Shown: positions 35,802-45,322, counted from the stretch's first letter. The stretch is DNA of 64,000 nucleotides from CANHBY01 sp046342195 (GCA_046342195.1 JBKDQE010000018.1:1-64000); one strand, 5' to 3'. The notes: generated by a model not told the origin, from the letters alone. Program-made: numbers and translations.

Positions 35802-36010
35802 AAATCAATCGGCAAAAGGCGCCTGCAAAAGCCCGGATAGTTGATGCGCCACTGATGGCCTGCTTGTTGTCCCAGACTTTTGCAACCGCTTTCGCCTCTT
35901 TCGCTTGTAAAGGCATCAAAAGCTTTTTGCTGCGAGCTTACGCCAACACCTCTATAGCAAAAAGGGCCTACACGCCTTGGCTGCTGAAATAATTTTTCCC
36001 GCAAACCCTA
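35802..36010. other. Intergenic spacer between rplU and the family A repeat
   Basis: Contains no gene-like frame on either strand. Together with the repeat that follows and the 44 bases after it, it separates rplU from gabD. Nothing recognised besides the rplU promoter. Confidence 0.4.
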
Positions 36011-36167
36011 GGGCCTGTTCACACTAAAGATGCCAGATGCGTTGTTCTTCAAAAGGCTTTGAGCAAGGCGCAAAACAAAGCCGGGGCAAGGCCCCCGGCG
36101 AGGCTTTGCAACGCCGCGCTGCGCCCACGACCACGTCCGCACTGGCATCTTTGGTGTGAACAAGCCC
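36011..36167. repeat. Family A repeat, full-length MITE-like copy (157 bp)
   Basis: TA-flanked (36009-36010, 36168-36169 region) and the same length as the copy at 9495. The ends GGGCCTGTTCACACTAAAG and TTTGGTGTGAACAAGCCC differ by two bases over about 26. The interior is nearly identical to copy one, and several changes are paired in the stem (for example CGAAGCC/GGCTTCG against CAAAGCC/GGCTTTG), so the hairpin is preserved. It lies between the 3' end of gabD and rplU. Confidence 0.85.
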
Positions 36168-36211
36168 TAAAAGTTTAACATGACATCTGCCCGTCTCGAT
36201 GGGGCAAGGGT

Positions 36212-37699
36212 TTATGGTGCATGACCCAAGCCACCGAGACACACATATTTTATTTCGAGATACTCGTCCATGCCGTGTCGCGAGCCTTCACGCCCAAAGC
36301 CTGATTCTTTGACGCCACCAAAGGGGGCTTCAGCCGTCGAGATGAGCCCGCTGTTGATGCCGACCATGCCGTAGGCCAGTTGTTCACTCATGCGCCACGC
36401 CCGACCGATGTCGCGGGTGAATACATAAGCGGCCAGCCCATAGGGGGTGTTGTTGGCAGCGGCCAGTACCTCGGCTTCGGTGTCAAAGGCCAAGAGGGCT
36501 GCCACAGGGCCAAAGGTTTCCTCGTGGGCGATTTTCATGGTGTGGGTGACATGAGCCAGTACCGTGGGTTCATAGAAATTTCCCCCCAGGCTGTGTCGGT
36601 GTCCGCCGGTAAGCAACTGAGCCCCCTGCGCCAGGGCATCTGCGACATGTGATTCTACCTTTGCCACAGCGGCTTGATGAATCAGCGGGCCTTGGGTGAC
36701 GCCAGGTTCAAGGCCATTGCCGACCTTGAGTTGACGGGTGGCCTGCGTAAAGCGATCACAAAACGCCTCGTAAATCCCACGCTGAACATAAATGCGGTTG
36801 GCGCAGACACAGGTTTGCCCGCTGTTGCGGTACTTTGCAGCCATTGCGCCTTGAACCGCAGCGTCAAGATCGGCATCATCAAACACAATGAAGGGAGCAT
36901 GCCCGCCCAGCTCAAGCGAAAGCCTTTTGACTGTGTTCGCGCACTGACGCATCAATAATTTACCGACTGCGGTCGAGCCGGTGAAACTGAGCTTTCGCAC
37001 CAAGGAATTGGCGGTGAACTCTTCACCAATCACCGCAGCGTCTCCTGTGAGCACCGACAACAACCCAGGTGGCAGGCCGGCTTCTTCGGTCAGTTTGGCA
37101 AAGGCCAAGGCAGAAAAAGGGGTTTCCAAGGCTGGCTTGACGACAATAGCGCAACCTGCTGCCAGTGCAGGGCCGACTTTGCGGGTCATCATGGCCAAAG
37201 GAAAATTCCAGGGAGTGATGGCGGCGCAGACCCCGATGGGTTCTTTCAATACCCAGAGCCTGCGATCTTGCTGAGGAGAAGGGATACTCTCGCCATAAAC
37301 ACGCCGGGCTTCTTCTGCAAACCACTCAATAAATGAGGCTGCATAGACCACTTCAGCGGTGGCCTCGGCCAAAGGTTTGCCTTGTTCACTGGTCATCAAG
37401 CGGGCCAGGTCGTCTTGATGTCCCATCATCAAGGCTGCCAGCCGTTTCAGTACCGCGCCACGCTCTTTGGCGGGAACTGTTTTCCAGGCCTGATGGGCCC
37501 GCTCTGCCATCAGAATCGCCGTACGGACTTCTTCTGCGCCCAGCAAAGGCACGCAACCCAAAAGTTCGCCCGTAGCAGGGTTGTGAACCTCGTGGCTCGC
37601 CCCAGAGGGGGAGTCAATCCATTGACCTGCCACGAAAGCTTGGGCCCTAAAGCAGTCCAGCTGATGAGGCGTTTTCCAAAAAAAGGGAGGGAAATTCAT
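36212..37699 (-). CDS. gabD: NAD(P)-dependent succinate-semialdehyde dehydrogenase
   Basis: Oxidises succinate semialdehyde to succinate in GABA degradation. 495 residues. AITPWNFPLAMMTRKVGPALAAGC is the cofactor-binding segment, LSFTGSTAVGKLL follows, LELGGHAP holds the general base Glu, and NSGQTCVCANRIYVQ holds the nucleophile Cys. Both Cys residues of the redox-type active loop are present. Closest to GabD, though other semialdehydes are possible. It stands alone, with no gabT or transporter next to it. Confidence 0.92.
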   Translation of the reverse strand: MNFPPFFWKTPHQLDCFRAQAFVAGQWIDSPSGASHEVHNPATGELLGCVPLLGAEEVRTAILMAERAHQAWKTVPAKERGAVLKRLAALMMGHQDDLARLMTSEQGKPLAEATAEVVYAASFIEWFAEEARRVYGESIPSPQQDRRLWVLKEPIGVCAAITPWNFPLAMMTRKVGPALAAGCAIVVKPALETPFSALAFAKLTEEAGLPPGLLSVLTGDAAVIGEEFTANSLVRKLSFTGSTAVGKLLMRQCANTVKRLSLELGGHAPFIVFDDADLDAAVQGAMAAKYRNSGQTCVCANRIYVQRGIYEAFCDRFTQATRQLKVGNGLEPGVTQGPLIHQAAVAKVESHVADALAQGAQLLTGGHRHSLGGNFYEPTVLAHVTHTMKIAHEETFGPVAALLAFDTEAEVLAAANNTPYGLAAYVFTRDIGRAWRMSEQLAYGMVGINSGLISTAEAPFGGVKESGFGREGSRHGMDEYLEIKYVCLGGLGHAP

Positions 37700-37707
37700 T
37701 GACTTAA

Positions 37708-37785
37708 AGAACCTCTGTAAAACCCATCGTGGACGAGCGCGCCTTTCCCGGATGGAGGATGCACGGCGGATTTTTCAGCCTGTCG
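37708..37785 (+). repeat. Family B repeat, near-complete copy
   Basis: Starts AAGAACCTCTGTAAAACCC, runs through ATCGTGGACGAGCGCGCC, TTTCCCGGATGGAGGATGC and GGCGGATTTTTCAG, where the right inverted end is degenerate. Located between gabD and rlmJ, directly upstream of gabD, so the gabD promoter must be in or beyond it. Confidence 0.75.
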
Positions 37786-37811
37786 CGGATGCCACAGGCC
37801 AACAAACCAAG

Positions 37812-38657
37812 TCAAACCACATGTTGGATCAACAAGTGGCTTGCCTCTTCGAATTGTCCGAGAGCTTTTGTCAAAAAAGGCAGCACCGCTTGCAACTCGG
37901 CATGCAAAGTATGCGGGGGATTGATCACAAAAACTCCGCTGCCAAGCAAACCAAACCCCTGGCTATCAGACTTTTGAACCGTCAGTCGTACATGCAACCA
38001 CGCTTTGGGGGCCAGCGACTGCAATCGTTTGGGCAATTGCACTGCTTCAAGCTTCTGAATGTGGGGGTACCACACCATATAAACACCCGTCGCAAAGCGA
38101 CTCAAAGCATCGCGAAGTGAACTCACAATTTTGGAATAATCAGCGCCCACTTCGTAGCTGGGGTCCATCAAGACCAAGCCGCGGCGGCTGGAGGGAGGCA
38201 CTTGGGCCTTGAGCCCCTCAAAACCATCGGCTCGGTAAACTGTGGCTTGACTTGACGAGTCTGCCATGAAAATCGATAAAATCCGGTGGTCAGTTGGGTG
38301 CATCTCGAACAGCCTCAATTGGTCGTCTTTACGCAATATCATCTGCGCCAAAGCGGGCGAACCAGGATACTGCCGCAACACCCCATCTGGATTGAACTGC
38401 CGAACCAGCCCGATGTAATCAGAAACCGCAGATGGAAGGTCAACTTGCCCCCACAGGCGCCCTACGCCGAGCTCATACTCGTTCTTTTTTTGAGCATAGG
38501 GCCCCTCAAGAGAGTAACCACCGGCCCCCGAGTGGGTATCGATGTAACGAAATGGCTTGTTTTTGGCAGCCATGTGACGCAACAACATCATCAGGGTGAT
38601 GTGCTTGAGAACGTCAGCATGATTGCCCGCATGAAAAGCATGGCGGTAGGCGAGCAT
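37812..38657 (-). CDS. rlmJ: 23S rRNA (adenine(2030)-N6)-methyltransferase
   Basis: Methylates A2030 of 23S rRNA using SAM. 281 residues, normal for RlmJ. The start MLAYRHAFHAGNHADVLKH is highly characteristic. Motif I is IDTHSGAGGYSL, and the catalytic DPPY-type motif is LMDPSYEVGADY, with Ser in the third position instead of Pro. VWYPHIQKLEA follows. A housekeeping enzyme, not linked to its neighbours. Confidence 0.95.
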   Translation of the reverse strand: MLAYRHAFHAGNHADVLKHITLMMLLRHMAAKNKPFRYIDTHSGAGGYSLEGPYAQKKNEYELGVGRLWGQVDLPSAVSDYIGLVRQFNPDGVLRQYPGSPALAQMILRKDDQLRLFEMHPTDHRILSIFMADSSSQATVYRADGFEGLKAQVPPSSRRGLVLMDPSYEVGADYSKIVSSLRDALSRFATGVYMVWYPHIQKLEAVQLPKRLQSLAPKAWLHVRLTVQKSDSQGFGLLGSGVFVINPPHTLHAELQAVLPFLTKALGQFEEASHLLIQHVV

Positions 38658-38835
38658 ATCAAAGCAAATTTCAAGAGTGAAGCCTCTGTCTGAGACTGAT
38701 GTTGAACCGGTTGATGCCGCTTCTAATGCTCAAAGTTTCCGGTTTGAACGCTGCACACTGAGTCCTGATCAAGATTGAATTCTATATTTTGCATGGGGGT
38801 TATTATCAGTGCCAATGTATAAAACCAATCAACTA

Positions 38836-39284
38836 TTGATCCGGCACGAGTTATTCATGAAGCGGCGTCAGCGACTTTGGGGTCACTGAAATATTTCTTC
38901 ACCCGCTCGGGGGGTTTCTCGAGCATCGTCATGTGCTCCGTCGCGGCTTGCCTGAGTTTTGCTTTTGTTTGTACGGGTACCTTTGATGTGATCGCGTGCT
39001 TGAGGTCTGCATTCAAGCGCTCCTCTGGATTGAGCTCAGGGCTGTAGCCGGGCAAGTCAAACACACAGTAAACGTCACAGATGTTTTGCCTGCTGGTGCG
39101 TAGCTCCTGCCCCTGACGTCTGTGTTGACCAATGCTGTCTCATTGCCCCAGTGAATCTCAGCACCCTCAGCCTTGGCCTCAATGGAGGGGTACTGCTCAT
39201 CGCGACTGCTTGCGAGCATCTTCTTTTTGCATGAACTTTTGATGACACAAATCACCCATTCAGTTATAAATCGTGCCGGATCAA
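38836..39284 (-). mobile_element. Internally deleted IS630-type element
   Basis: Perfect inverted ends TTGATCCGGCACGA (38836-38849 and complement 39271-39284) lie next to TA on each side, as expected for the TA target of IS630/Tc1 elements. Only 449 bp remain, against about 1.1 kb for a full element. Inside are pieces of one transposase frame on the minus strand. The ends look intact, so it might still be moved by a transposase in trans. Confidence 0.8.
38855..39262 (-). pseudogene. IS630-family transposase remnant
   Basis: The first piece (minus, from about 39262) has IEAKAEGAEIHWGNETALVN and GRSYAPAGKTSVTFTV, the catalytic DDE mid-region of IS630 transposases. It then shifts to FDLPGYSPELNPEERLNADL, the C-terminal catalytic block, without the 60 or so residues that normally lie between them. 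The N-terminal DNA-binding part is also gone. Clearly inactive. Confidence 0.8.
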
Positions 39285-39349
39285 TAGTCTTTGCGCCCAT
39301 CAGGTTAAAAACCATGAATCAAGAAACCGCCATCATATGAACCACCCGC

Positions 39350-40129
39350 GTGGTGGTGTGGAGTTTTTGTGCTTTGTTGCTGTGGTTGTTTGTGCTGGCT
39401 GTGAGCAGCGTGTTTGGCCTCAACGTGGCAGGCCAACGCACCACCGGCAGCTTTATGTTTGTTCTTCCTTTGCTGATCGGAGGGATGGGAGGGGGCTTGG
39501 TGCTTAATGTGATTTTAAACCTCAACAAAATCGGCCAGCATGTGGCTTTACGCAATACGGCATCATCGCCAGTCAGCTCGGCAAAAATACCCCGGCGTTG
39601 GTTGCTGGGAGTACCGACTGTATTGATATTGGTGGCCGCCTCACTGTTTGGCGCAGACCACTATACACGCCTCCAGAAAGAACAGCTGTTACTGCAAGAC
39701 GCACAAACATCGGCCACAGCTTTCGATACTGATCTCAAGTCCCTATCTACTTTGCCTTGGGGTAAAGAGCTTGCGATCAAGGCTCATGATATGTTGGAAC
39801 TCATGAGCAAACAAAACCGGCAATTTCCGCATGTCACTTTGTTGATTCAAGAGCCAGTGCGAGGGCGGCCGGCAGTACTGGAATTAGGCCGACATCCTGG
39901 CAAGCAGGAAGAACCTTGGGACGAAGCAAACAAAATCTCACTTGTTCGTGGTTTGAGTACTGAAGAGCGTGAGTACATGCAGAGTATTTTTGCCGGGGAA
40001 ACCATGGTCTATCGCTATACCGCGAATGATGGAAGTTATGAGCTTTTTTTCCCCATTCAGTGGGGTGAAAAACGCCGTGCAATTTTATATTTTTCAGATC
40101 GCCTACGCTATGGAAAGATCAGTTCTTAA
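39350..40129 (+). CDS. Hypothetical membrane protein, possibly 5'-disrupted
   Basis: 259 residues, not recognised. Three hydrophobic stretches (about 4-24, 33-58, 85-102) precede a soluble C-terminal region of about 150 residues with TLLIQEPVRGRPAVLELGRHPG and YRYTANDGSYELFFPIQWG; this could be a sensor-like extracytoplasmic domain. The first start after a stop is GTG 39350, which has no ribosome-binding site. A better-placed ATG at 39314 is in the same frame but meets TGA after eight codons (39338-39340). The gene lies just 28 bp beyond the IS630 remnant, so it may have lost its proper start. Confidence 0.5.
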   Translation: MVVWSFCALLLWLFVLAVSSVFGLNVAGQRTTGSFMFVLPLLIGGMGGGLVLNVILNLNKIGQHVALRNTASSPVSSAKIPRRWLLGVPTVLILVAASLFGADHYTRLQKEQLLLQDAQTSATAFDTDLKSLSTLPWGKELAIKAHDMLELMSKQNRQFPHVTLLIQEPVRGRPAVLELGRHPGKQEEPWDEANKISLVRGLSTEEREYMQSIFAGETMVYRYTANDGSYELFFPIQWGEKRRAILYFSDRLRYGKISS

Positions 40130-40212
40130 ATTGATTCGCCCACTCCCCCCGGAATCTGGCCAGAGTGAGATTGTGATAACCCACGACCTCACATCAGTTG
40201 TGAAACCCGTTT

Positions 40213-43200
40213 TCAGGCCCAAGATTGCCGAATTTGGTGGCGTAAATCGTTAATGCGTTGATCACAACGCATGTAATCTTTTTGCTCAAGGAGATTTTTC
40301 AATTGGCTTTCATTGGTCAGCGCCAATGTATGGCCATACCCTCCCAGGCGATGGTTGTAATCACCCACGTATCGGTTACATGCCAGTGCATTCCAATCGG
40401 TGCCTTCGGGGCTGAAAATCTGTAAAGTGAGGTAATAATCTTCCATGTATTTCATGTCATCAAAATAGAAGGTTTGCTTGATCGAAAACCGGTCCAGGTT
40501 GAACATGAAGCTGTGAAGAGGTGCATGGTTGTTATCGTAATAATCAGCGTAGACCAAACCACGTTCGAAGCGCCGCTGCCGCGACAATAAAAAATTATCG
40601 CTATCAAGGTTTGCCACATACACTCGACCGAATGTGGCGTTTTTACCGGTTTCCTGAAGCCGGGCCACCATCCAGGCATAGGCGTCATTGAAAATGATGT
40701 CGTCATGATCAAGGCAGGCGGCATAGCCTGTGGCGGCCTTTCTGAGGCCTTCATTGAGCATTTTGGATCGCAAGTCAGGGGTGGCCGCAGAGCTGGTGTA
40801 TTGAAGCCAGACGGGCTCGCATTCAGGCCCCCAGGGGAGCGGGTTGATTTGGTTTTGTAGATCGTGCAGTTGAGCCTCAGGGATGTCTTGGAGGGTGAGA
40901 ATGGGCTGTACATTGCAGCCCTCTTGAGCCAGCAAAGAATGCAAAGCACTCAAAAGTTGCTCTGGGCAGCCGGCCGCATGGTAGCGCACAATGGTACGAA
41001 CCCGCGGAGCACTTTCCGCAGGGCCTGTTTGGGCGCCAATTCGGCTTGCTGCGGCCTGCGCGCAAATGCGCAACCATATCGCTGGCTCAGGCGGGTAAAG
41101 CACCACGTCTGTGGCAGGCGGCCCCTCAAGGGGGGTATCCACATTGCGCAGGTTCGCGGCAACCGCTACACCGTCATGGCGATGGCCCATTCGCAACATG
41201 CGCACAAGGGCCTCCGGAGTCAACAAGCAAAGATCGTCAATTTGCAGGCGCCAACAAGGATTATCATCAGATTCAGAGGCAGAAAGGCTGCGCAGAGAGT
41301 CATGAACCGAGCGTAACTCGGCATGATTTGTTGACCATTCCGCATGAACCGCAGCCATGCTGGTACGGAAAAGCTGGTGAAATTTGCGGGCACTGACAGG
41401 CTCAGTTTGAAGCCTTTGCAGTGCCACAGGCCCCAGCTGAATGTGAACCTTCAAGCATGGAGGCAGATCGATTTCCGGTGCCGAACTGCTATACGGAATG
41501 CCGCCCAAGGCACGCCCGACCGTGTTGAGATAACCATAGCCTTGAGCTGTATCGGGCTCAAGATGGGCTCCTTCGGCCCATTCGTTCCAGGCATTGACAA
41601 CGATAAATCGCCGATCTGCGGGCAGGTGCTGGCGTGCATCGTGAATCAAATGCTCCAGCCAACGCTGCATCTGAGGAAGCGAAAAACCGTGCACGATGTG
41701 AGCTTGTGAACCATAACGAGGCGTGTTGTCCCAGACAGGAACCAGAGAACGGAAAATCATATCGCCCGCCGGCCTGGGAGTGCAGATGTAGTGATCAACG
41801 ACCGCAGAATAGTCGAGTACAGGATGGGCAATGGCTCGGTAAGCGCCAAGCGATGGATTGCTTGCAGGAACGGCTCCGTCGGTCCAGTCGTGCAAGACGC
41901 GCTCTTGAGCGGCATCCATGCCAAATTCTTCAGCACTCAAAGCCCCTCGGGTGAGGGTGGCAATCACATAGGGAGGGGGTAGACCCTGCTCTGCGCACAC
42001 CTCACGCCAAATTGCCAAGTATTGACGGCTATCGGGCATGGAAGATGGACGATAAACGTAGAGCACAGGACGATCATCGATGCGAATATATCGGGAATCA
42101 CGGAAGAAAGGGATAAGGTATTCCATAAAAGCCCGGGCATCTTGAGGGGAATATTCCTGACCCAGTAAAACTTCTCTTTCATTGCCATCCCAGCGGCGTG
42201 TCCAGTTTTCGTTGGCCCAACAAAAACAAAACGGCATTTTGATATCCGTTGTTCCCAGAAGAATCTTGGCAGGTTCTTCCAAAATCATCCGGCCACTGAA
42301 CCAATAGTGGTAAAAAATCAGACCATGCACTCCAGCGCAACGCATTTGAGCCCATTGCTTACGCAGCACTTCGGGCCCATCCAATTGATAATAACCCGTG
42401 TCAGGGTGGGGTATGTGGGGCTGGTAGTGGCCCAAGAATTGAGGCTGCGCTGAGCGAACTTTGTACCATTCGGTAAACCCCTTGCCGTGCCATTCGTCAT
42501 TTTCAGGGGTGGGATGAAACTGCGGCAAATAATAGGCCAGCACCTTGATGTCTGTTTCACGGACACGGTGTGAAAAATCAATGGGGCGCTCAAAAACAGG
42601 GCCTGGTTTGCTCTGCTCACCCCAGGTTTGGAGGGTGTATGTCGTGGCCGGAAATTGCTGGCGCAGGGCTCTCAGCCAGCTTTCGGGACCCGCCAGTTCA
42701 CCGCTTTCTGCCAAATTGGACAGTGAAGCCAAGGCTTTGTCCGAGGCCCAAAACATCAGCCCCGTCTGATCAGGGTCAGGTTGGGTGGGGGGTGACAGCC
42801 AGGCCTGATGCGGCAAGGCTGACTGAGCGATGAATCGGGGGGGGTGGCTTTTTGATTGCGGTGGCCTGAGCAACAAGGTGCTGGCCGTGGTTTCCAGAAG
42901 GTGCAGCATTTGCCGAACACATACCAAATCACCACACAGAGTGCTCCACATATCGTGCACCACCTGAAAAGTATGCTCGGAATTGAAATCTATTTGGTCA
43001 TGAATGTGAAGCCACATCAATTCTGTCTGCTTCGATCCGGGCAAAGTCTTCACAAAAGATGCAAACGGGGACACTGTGGATTCTGTGCAAGTCTGCAGCT
43101 GGATATTTGCGGGAAGAGTATTGATTTGTTCAGACAATGGGCCTGTCGGCGTCGTCAAATAAAGGCTGACTTGGGTGGGCCATTTTGCAACAAAATCCAG

Positions 43201-43863
43201 CCAGCGACCAAGCCTGGAAGGGTGTTGCAAGTGGATATGTACAGCCAAGCCTTGGGGCCAAGGGCCGAAATCAAGCTGTCCATAAGGGTCCGGGAACCAT
43301 GGCATTTCAGTCCAGCAAGAAGGTGGCGGAAGGGCTGGAGCTGCTGGGGCGGCCACCTGGGAGACTGAAGGGGAATCCGCTAAAGGCCATTGAAGCTTTC
43401 TGCGGCGAAGATCTTGGCAGGCAACAAATACAGCTTGACTGAGCCCTTTTTGGCACACCCCAAGGAACAGGCTTCTCAAACGCGAGGGATTTTTAGCAAG
43501 ATAGCGTAGCAGAACCCAGAACCCCTGAGCCCAACTGAAGCCTGCATACTTTGAGACAGAAACTGTTTGAAGATAGCCATCGGCTCGCACAACCGGGCGC
43601 GCCTCAAGCTGTCCAAAGTCCAGAAAGTGCAGCAATGGGTTGATGTTGGCATGAGCGACATCAGGATAACGCTGCAAGTAAAACCTGGTCGAAAATTCGG
43701 GAGAAGGGTCAAGACCTTCTCGCCAGCCTACCTGAAGGTAGTGACGAACCAGCCTGGCGGGCGACGCCCCCGCCAGTGCGCTATGTTGTTCATAATGCTC
43801 AGGGTCAAAGAGACCGCTCGTGACGACACGACTGATGGAAGAAGCGCGAAAAAATTTTGCCAT
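40213..43863 (-). CDS. Giant surface-polysaccharide protein: RgpF-like, WbsX and GT2 domains
   Basis: 1216 residues. N-terminus: two copies of a short motif (GLFDPEHYEQH... and FSTRFYLQRYPDVAHANINPL) found in polysaccharide enzymes, then a rhamnan-synthesis-like region (about 200-430). Residues about 435-790 are a WbsX domain (GH99-like: VLAYYLPQFHPTPENDEWHGKGFTEW, FCFCWANENWTRRWDG, NAWNEWAEGAHLEPD). The C-terminus from about 950 is a GT2-like glycosyltransferase (CLDHDDIIFNDAYAWM). Likely builds or modifies a surface glycan. Divergent from the PIG-L gene. Which domains are catalytic is not known. Confidence 0.85.
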   Translation of the reverse strand: MAKFFRASSISRVVTSGLFDPEHYEQHSALAGASPARLVRHYLQVGWREGLDPSPEFSTRFYLQRYPDVAHANINPLLHFLDFGQLEARPVVRADGYLQTVSVSKYAGFSWAQGFWVLLRYLAKNPSRLRSLFLGVCQKGLSQAVFVACQDLRRRKLQWPLADSPSVSQVAAPAAPALPPPSCWTEMPWFPDPYGQLDFGPWPQGLAVHIHLQHPSRLGRWLDFVAKWPTQVSLYLTTPTGPLSEQINTLPANIQLQTCTESTVSPFASFVKTLPGSKQTELMWLHIHDQIDFNSEHTFQVVHDMWSTLCGDLVCVRQMLHLLETTASTLLLRPPQSKSHPPRFIAQSALPHQAWLSPPTQPDPDQTGLMFWASDKALASLSNLAESGELAGPESWLRALRQQFPATTYTLQTWGEQSKPGPVFERPIDFSHRVRETDIKVLAYYLPQFHPTPENDEWHGKGFTEWYKVRSAQPQFLGHYQPHIPHPDTGYYQLDGPEVLRKQWAQMRCAGVHGLIFYHYWFSGRMILEEPAKILLGTTDIKMPFCFCWANENWTRRWDGNEREVLLGQEYSPQDARAFMEYLIPFFRDSRYIRIDDRPVLYVYRPSSMPDSRQYLAIWREVCAEQGLPPPYVIATLTRGALSAEEFGMDAAQERVLHDWTDGAVPASNPSLGAYRAIAHPVLDYSAVVDHYICTPRPAGDMIFRSLVPVWDNTPRYGSQAHIVHGFSLPQMQRWLEHLIHDARQHLPADRRFIVVNAWNEWAEGAHLEPDTAQGYGYLNTVGRALGGIPYSSSAPEIDLPPCLKVHIQLGPVALQRLQTEPVSARKFHQLFRTSMAAVHAEWSTNHAELRSVHDSLRSLSASESDDNPCWRLQIDDLCLLTPEALVRMLRMGHRHDGVAVAANLRNVDTPLEGPPATDVVLYPPEPAIWLRICAQAAASRIGAQTGPAESAPRVRTIVRYHAAGCPEQLLSALHSLLAQEGCNVQPILTLQDIPEAQLHDLQNQINPLPWGPECEPVWLQYTSSAATPDLRSKMLNEGLRKAATGYAACLDHDDIIFNDAYAWMVARLQETGKNATFGRVYVANLDSDNFLLSRQRRFERGLVYADYYDNNHAPLHSFMFNLDRFSIKQTFYFDDMKYMEDYYLTLQIFSPEGTDWNALACNRYVGDYNHRLGGYGHTLALTNESQLKNLLEQKDYMRCDQRINDLRHQIRQSWA

Positions 43864-44197
43864 TGGATCAAGAGATATTTACGTCGCGGAACCTTTGCCG
43901 AAGTTCCCTAAACCCTGATTGTAGTTTTTAGAATGAACGAAAAAATATCTTCACCATGCTACAGCGAGAGGGAAGCAATTTCCATCAATGGTGCATACCA
44001 TTCGCGCAACATTTAATTTTCAAGCACTGGATTGGCTGGTTTGAGGACTCCATCGAGAGCAATGGCTTCTACAATGATCGCTTCGATCTATTCATCGTGA
44101 TTTCCGTCAACTCAATAACTTGCAGCAGAGATTGCTTCAATCCTTTATTGCCTATTCCATAAACAAGTAAAATTTTCCCCCATCAAGCCCCTCCTTT
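43864..44197. other. Divergent spacer between the giant glycan protein and PIG-L gene
   Basis: 334 bp, somewhat AT-rich, holding the divergent promoters. Two short frames exist on the plus strand (a 27-codon ORF at 43933 and a 68-codon ORF at 43956), neither with family-like features. GGAACCTTTGCCGAAGTTCCC near 43888 is an imperfect palindrome reminiscent of family B ends, too weak to assign. Confidence 0.4.
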
Positions 44198-45322
44198 ATG
44201 GAAAACTGGTTCGTTCCTGACACTCCCGCGCCTCTGCCTGATGTTGACCACGTCCTCGTTTTGGCACCCCACGCAGACGATGAAATTCTGGGTTGTGGCG
44301 GGCTCTTGGCGCGGTTGGCGCAACGAGGTAGCCATATCACCGTGCTGCTTTTGACCGACAGCGGTGGCTACTTCAGCGGACAAGATCGCCTCGACTACGC
44401 CCGGCTGCGCTTTGAAGAATCTAAAGCAGCGGCGGCCATTATTGGAATCAAAGGGCTGCGCGCATTGGATATTTACGACCGCCATCTGGGACACACGCCC
44501 AAAGCTTTGATGGAGATTGTGCGAGCCATTCAAGAGGCCCAGCCAGCCCTACTGTTGGCGCCAGGGCCGTCAGAAATCCATCCTGATCATAGTGCTGCTG
44601 CAAGGCTAGCTCTGACCGCCCTTGATTGGTTGGCCCAGCATGCCTTGCCGATTCCAGAATTTTGGCAATACGAGGTGGGTCAGCCGCTACAGCCCAATTG
44701 TTTGATTGACATCACCCCTGTGGTAGAGATCAAAAAGCAGGCCATGCAGTGTTTCCCATCTCAAATTAAGCAGCAGGACTACGTTCAACACATTTTGGCC
44801 CTCAATACTTACCGAACCTACAGCTTGCCGATGCATCTGGGAGTGAGATGGGCCGAAGCTTACAGGCGCTTCACTGCTACCGAAGTTCAGCATCTTTTGC
44901 AATATCAGGGTTCACCGCATCATCTGGGCCTTCTCAGTCGAATGTCTCAGGCGTTGGACGTGGCCCAAGCTCAAAGTGAAACTCAGTCTGCACACTGGCA
45001 TGAATTGATATCGGTTTCCCTGCCCAGCAAGCTGAGTGAATTGACACAGACTATCTCTCTGTGGGAGGAACGCCGGAGCGATCATCAAAATAAACTGCTC
45101 ACCGAGCAAGCCAACATCACCCGTCAATGGCTCGAGGCAGCATCAAGTTGGGCGCAGCAGATGACTGGCCATCAAGCTCTCATCGATCAATTCGAAAAAC
45201 TTCACCGGCATCTGCTGGAAGAACACCATAAAATATTAAACTCCAAGTCATGGCGGCTGACAGCACCGTTGCGCTGGCTAGAAAATTGGTGGAGTCAGCT
45301 TCGAAAACGCCGCGGCGATTAA
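44198..45322 (+). CDS. PIG-L-family deacetylase with C-terminal glycan-enzyme tail
   Basis: 374 residues. The zinc-binding PIG-L motif PHADDE is at residues 24-29 (usual form PHPDDE), and the third ligand lies in EIHPDHSAAARLAL, about 120. This family removes acetyl groups from GlcNAc-containing lipids or sugars. After about residue 250 comes a long coiled-coil region and a tail NSKSWRLTAPLRWLENWW, a motif often found at the ends of surface-polysaccharide glycosyltransferases. It pairs by position with the divergent giant glycan protein. Substrate unknown. Confidence 0.88.
   Translation: MENWFVPDTPAPLPDVDHVLVLAPHADDEILGCGGLLARLAQRGSHITVLLLTDSGGYFSGQDRLDYARLRFEESKAAAAIIGIKGLRALDIYDRHLGHTPKALMEIVRAIQEAQPALLLAPGPSEIHPDHSAAARLALTALDWLAQHALPIPEFWQYEVGQPLQPNCLIDITPVVEIKKQAMQCFPSQIKQQDYVQHILALNTYRTYSLPMHLGVRWAEAYRRFTATEVQHLLQYQGSPHHLGLLSRMSQALDVAQAQSETQSAHWHELISVSLPSKLSELTQTISLWEERRSDHQNKLLTEQANITRQWLEAASSWAQQMTGHQALIDQFEKLHRHLLEEHHKILNSKSWRLTAPLRWLENWWSQLRKRRGD

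Noticed and set aside
39350..40129. NtrY-like sensor kinase N-terminus
   Set aside because: Hydrophobic start is similar in style, but there is no HAMP, PAS or kinase motif downstream.
43956..44162. A 68-codon frame before the PIG-L gene
   Set aside because: No ribosome-binding site and no homologue in memory; better read as promoter space.
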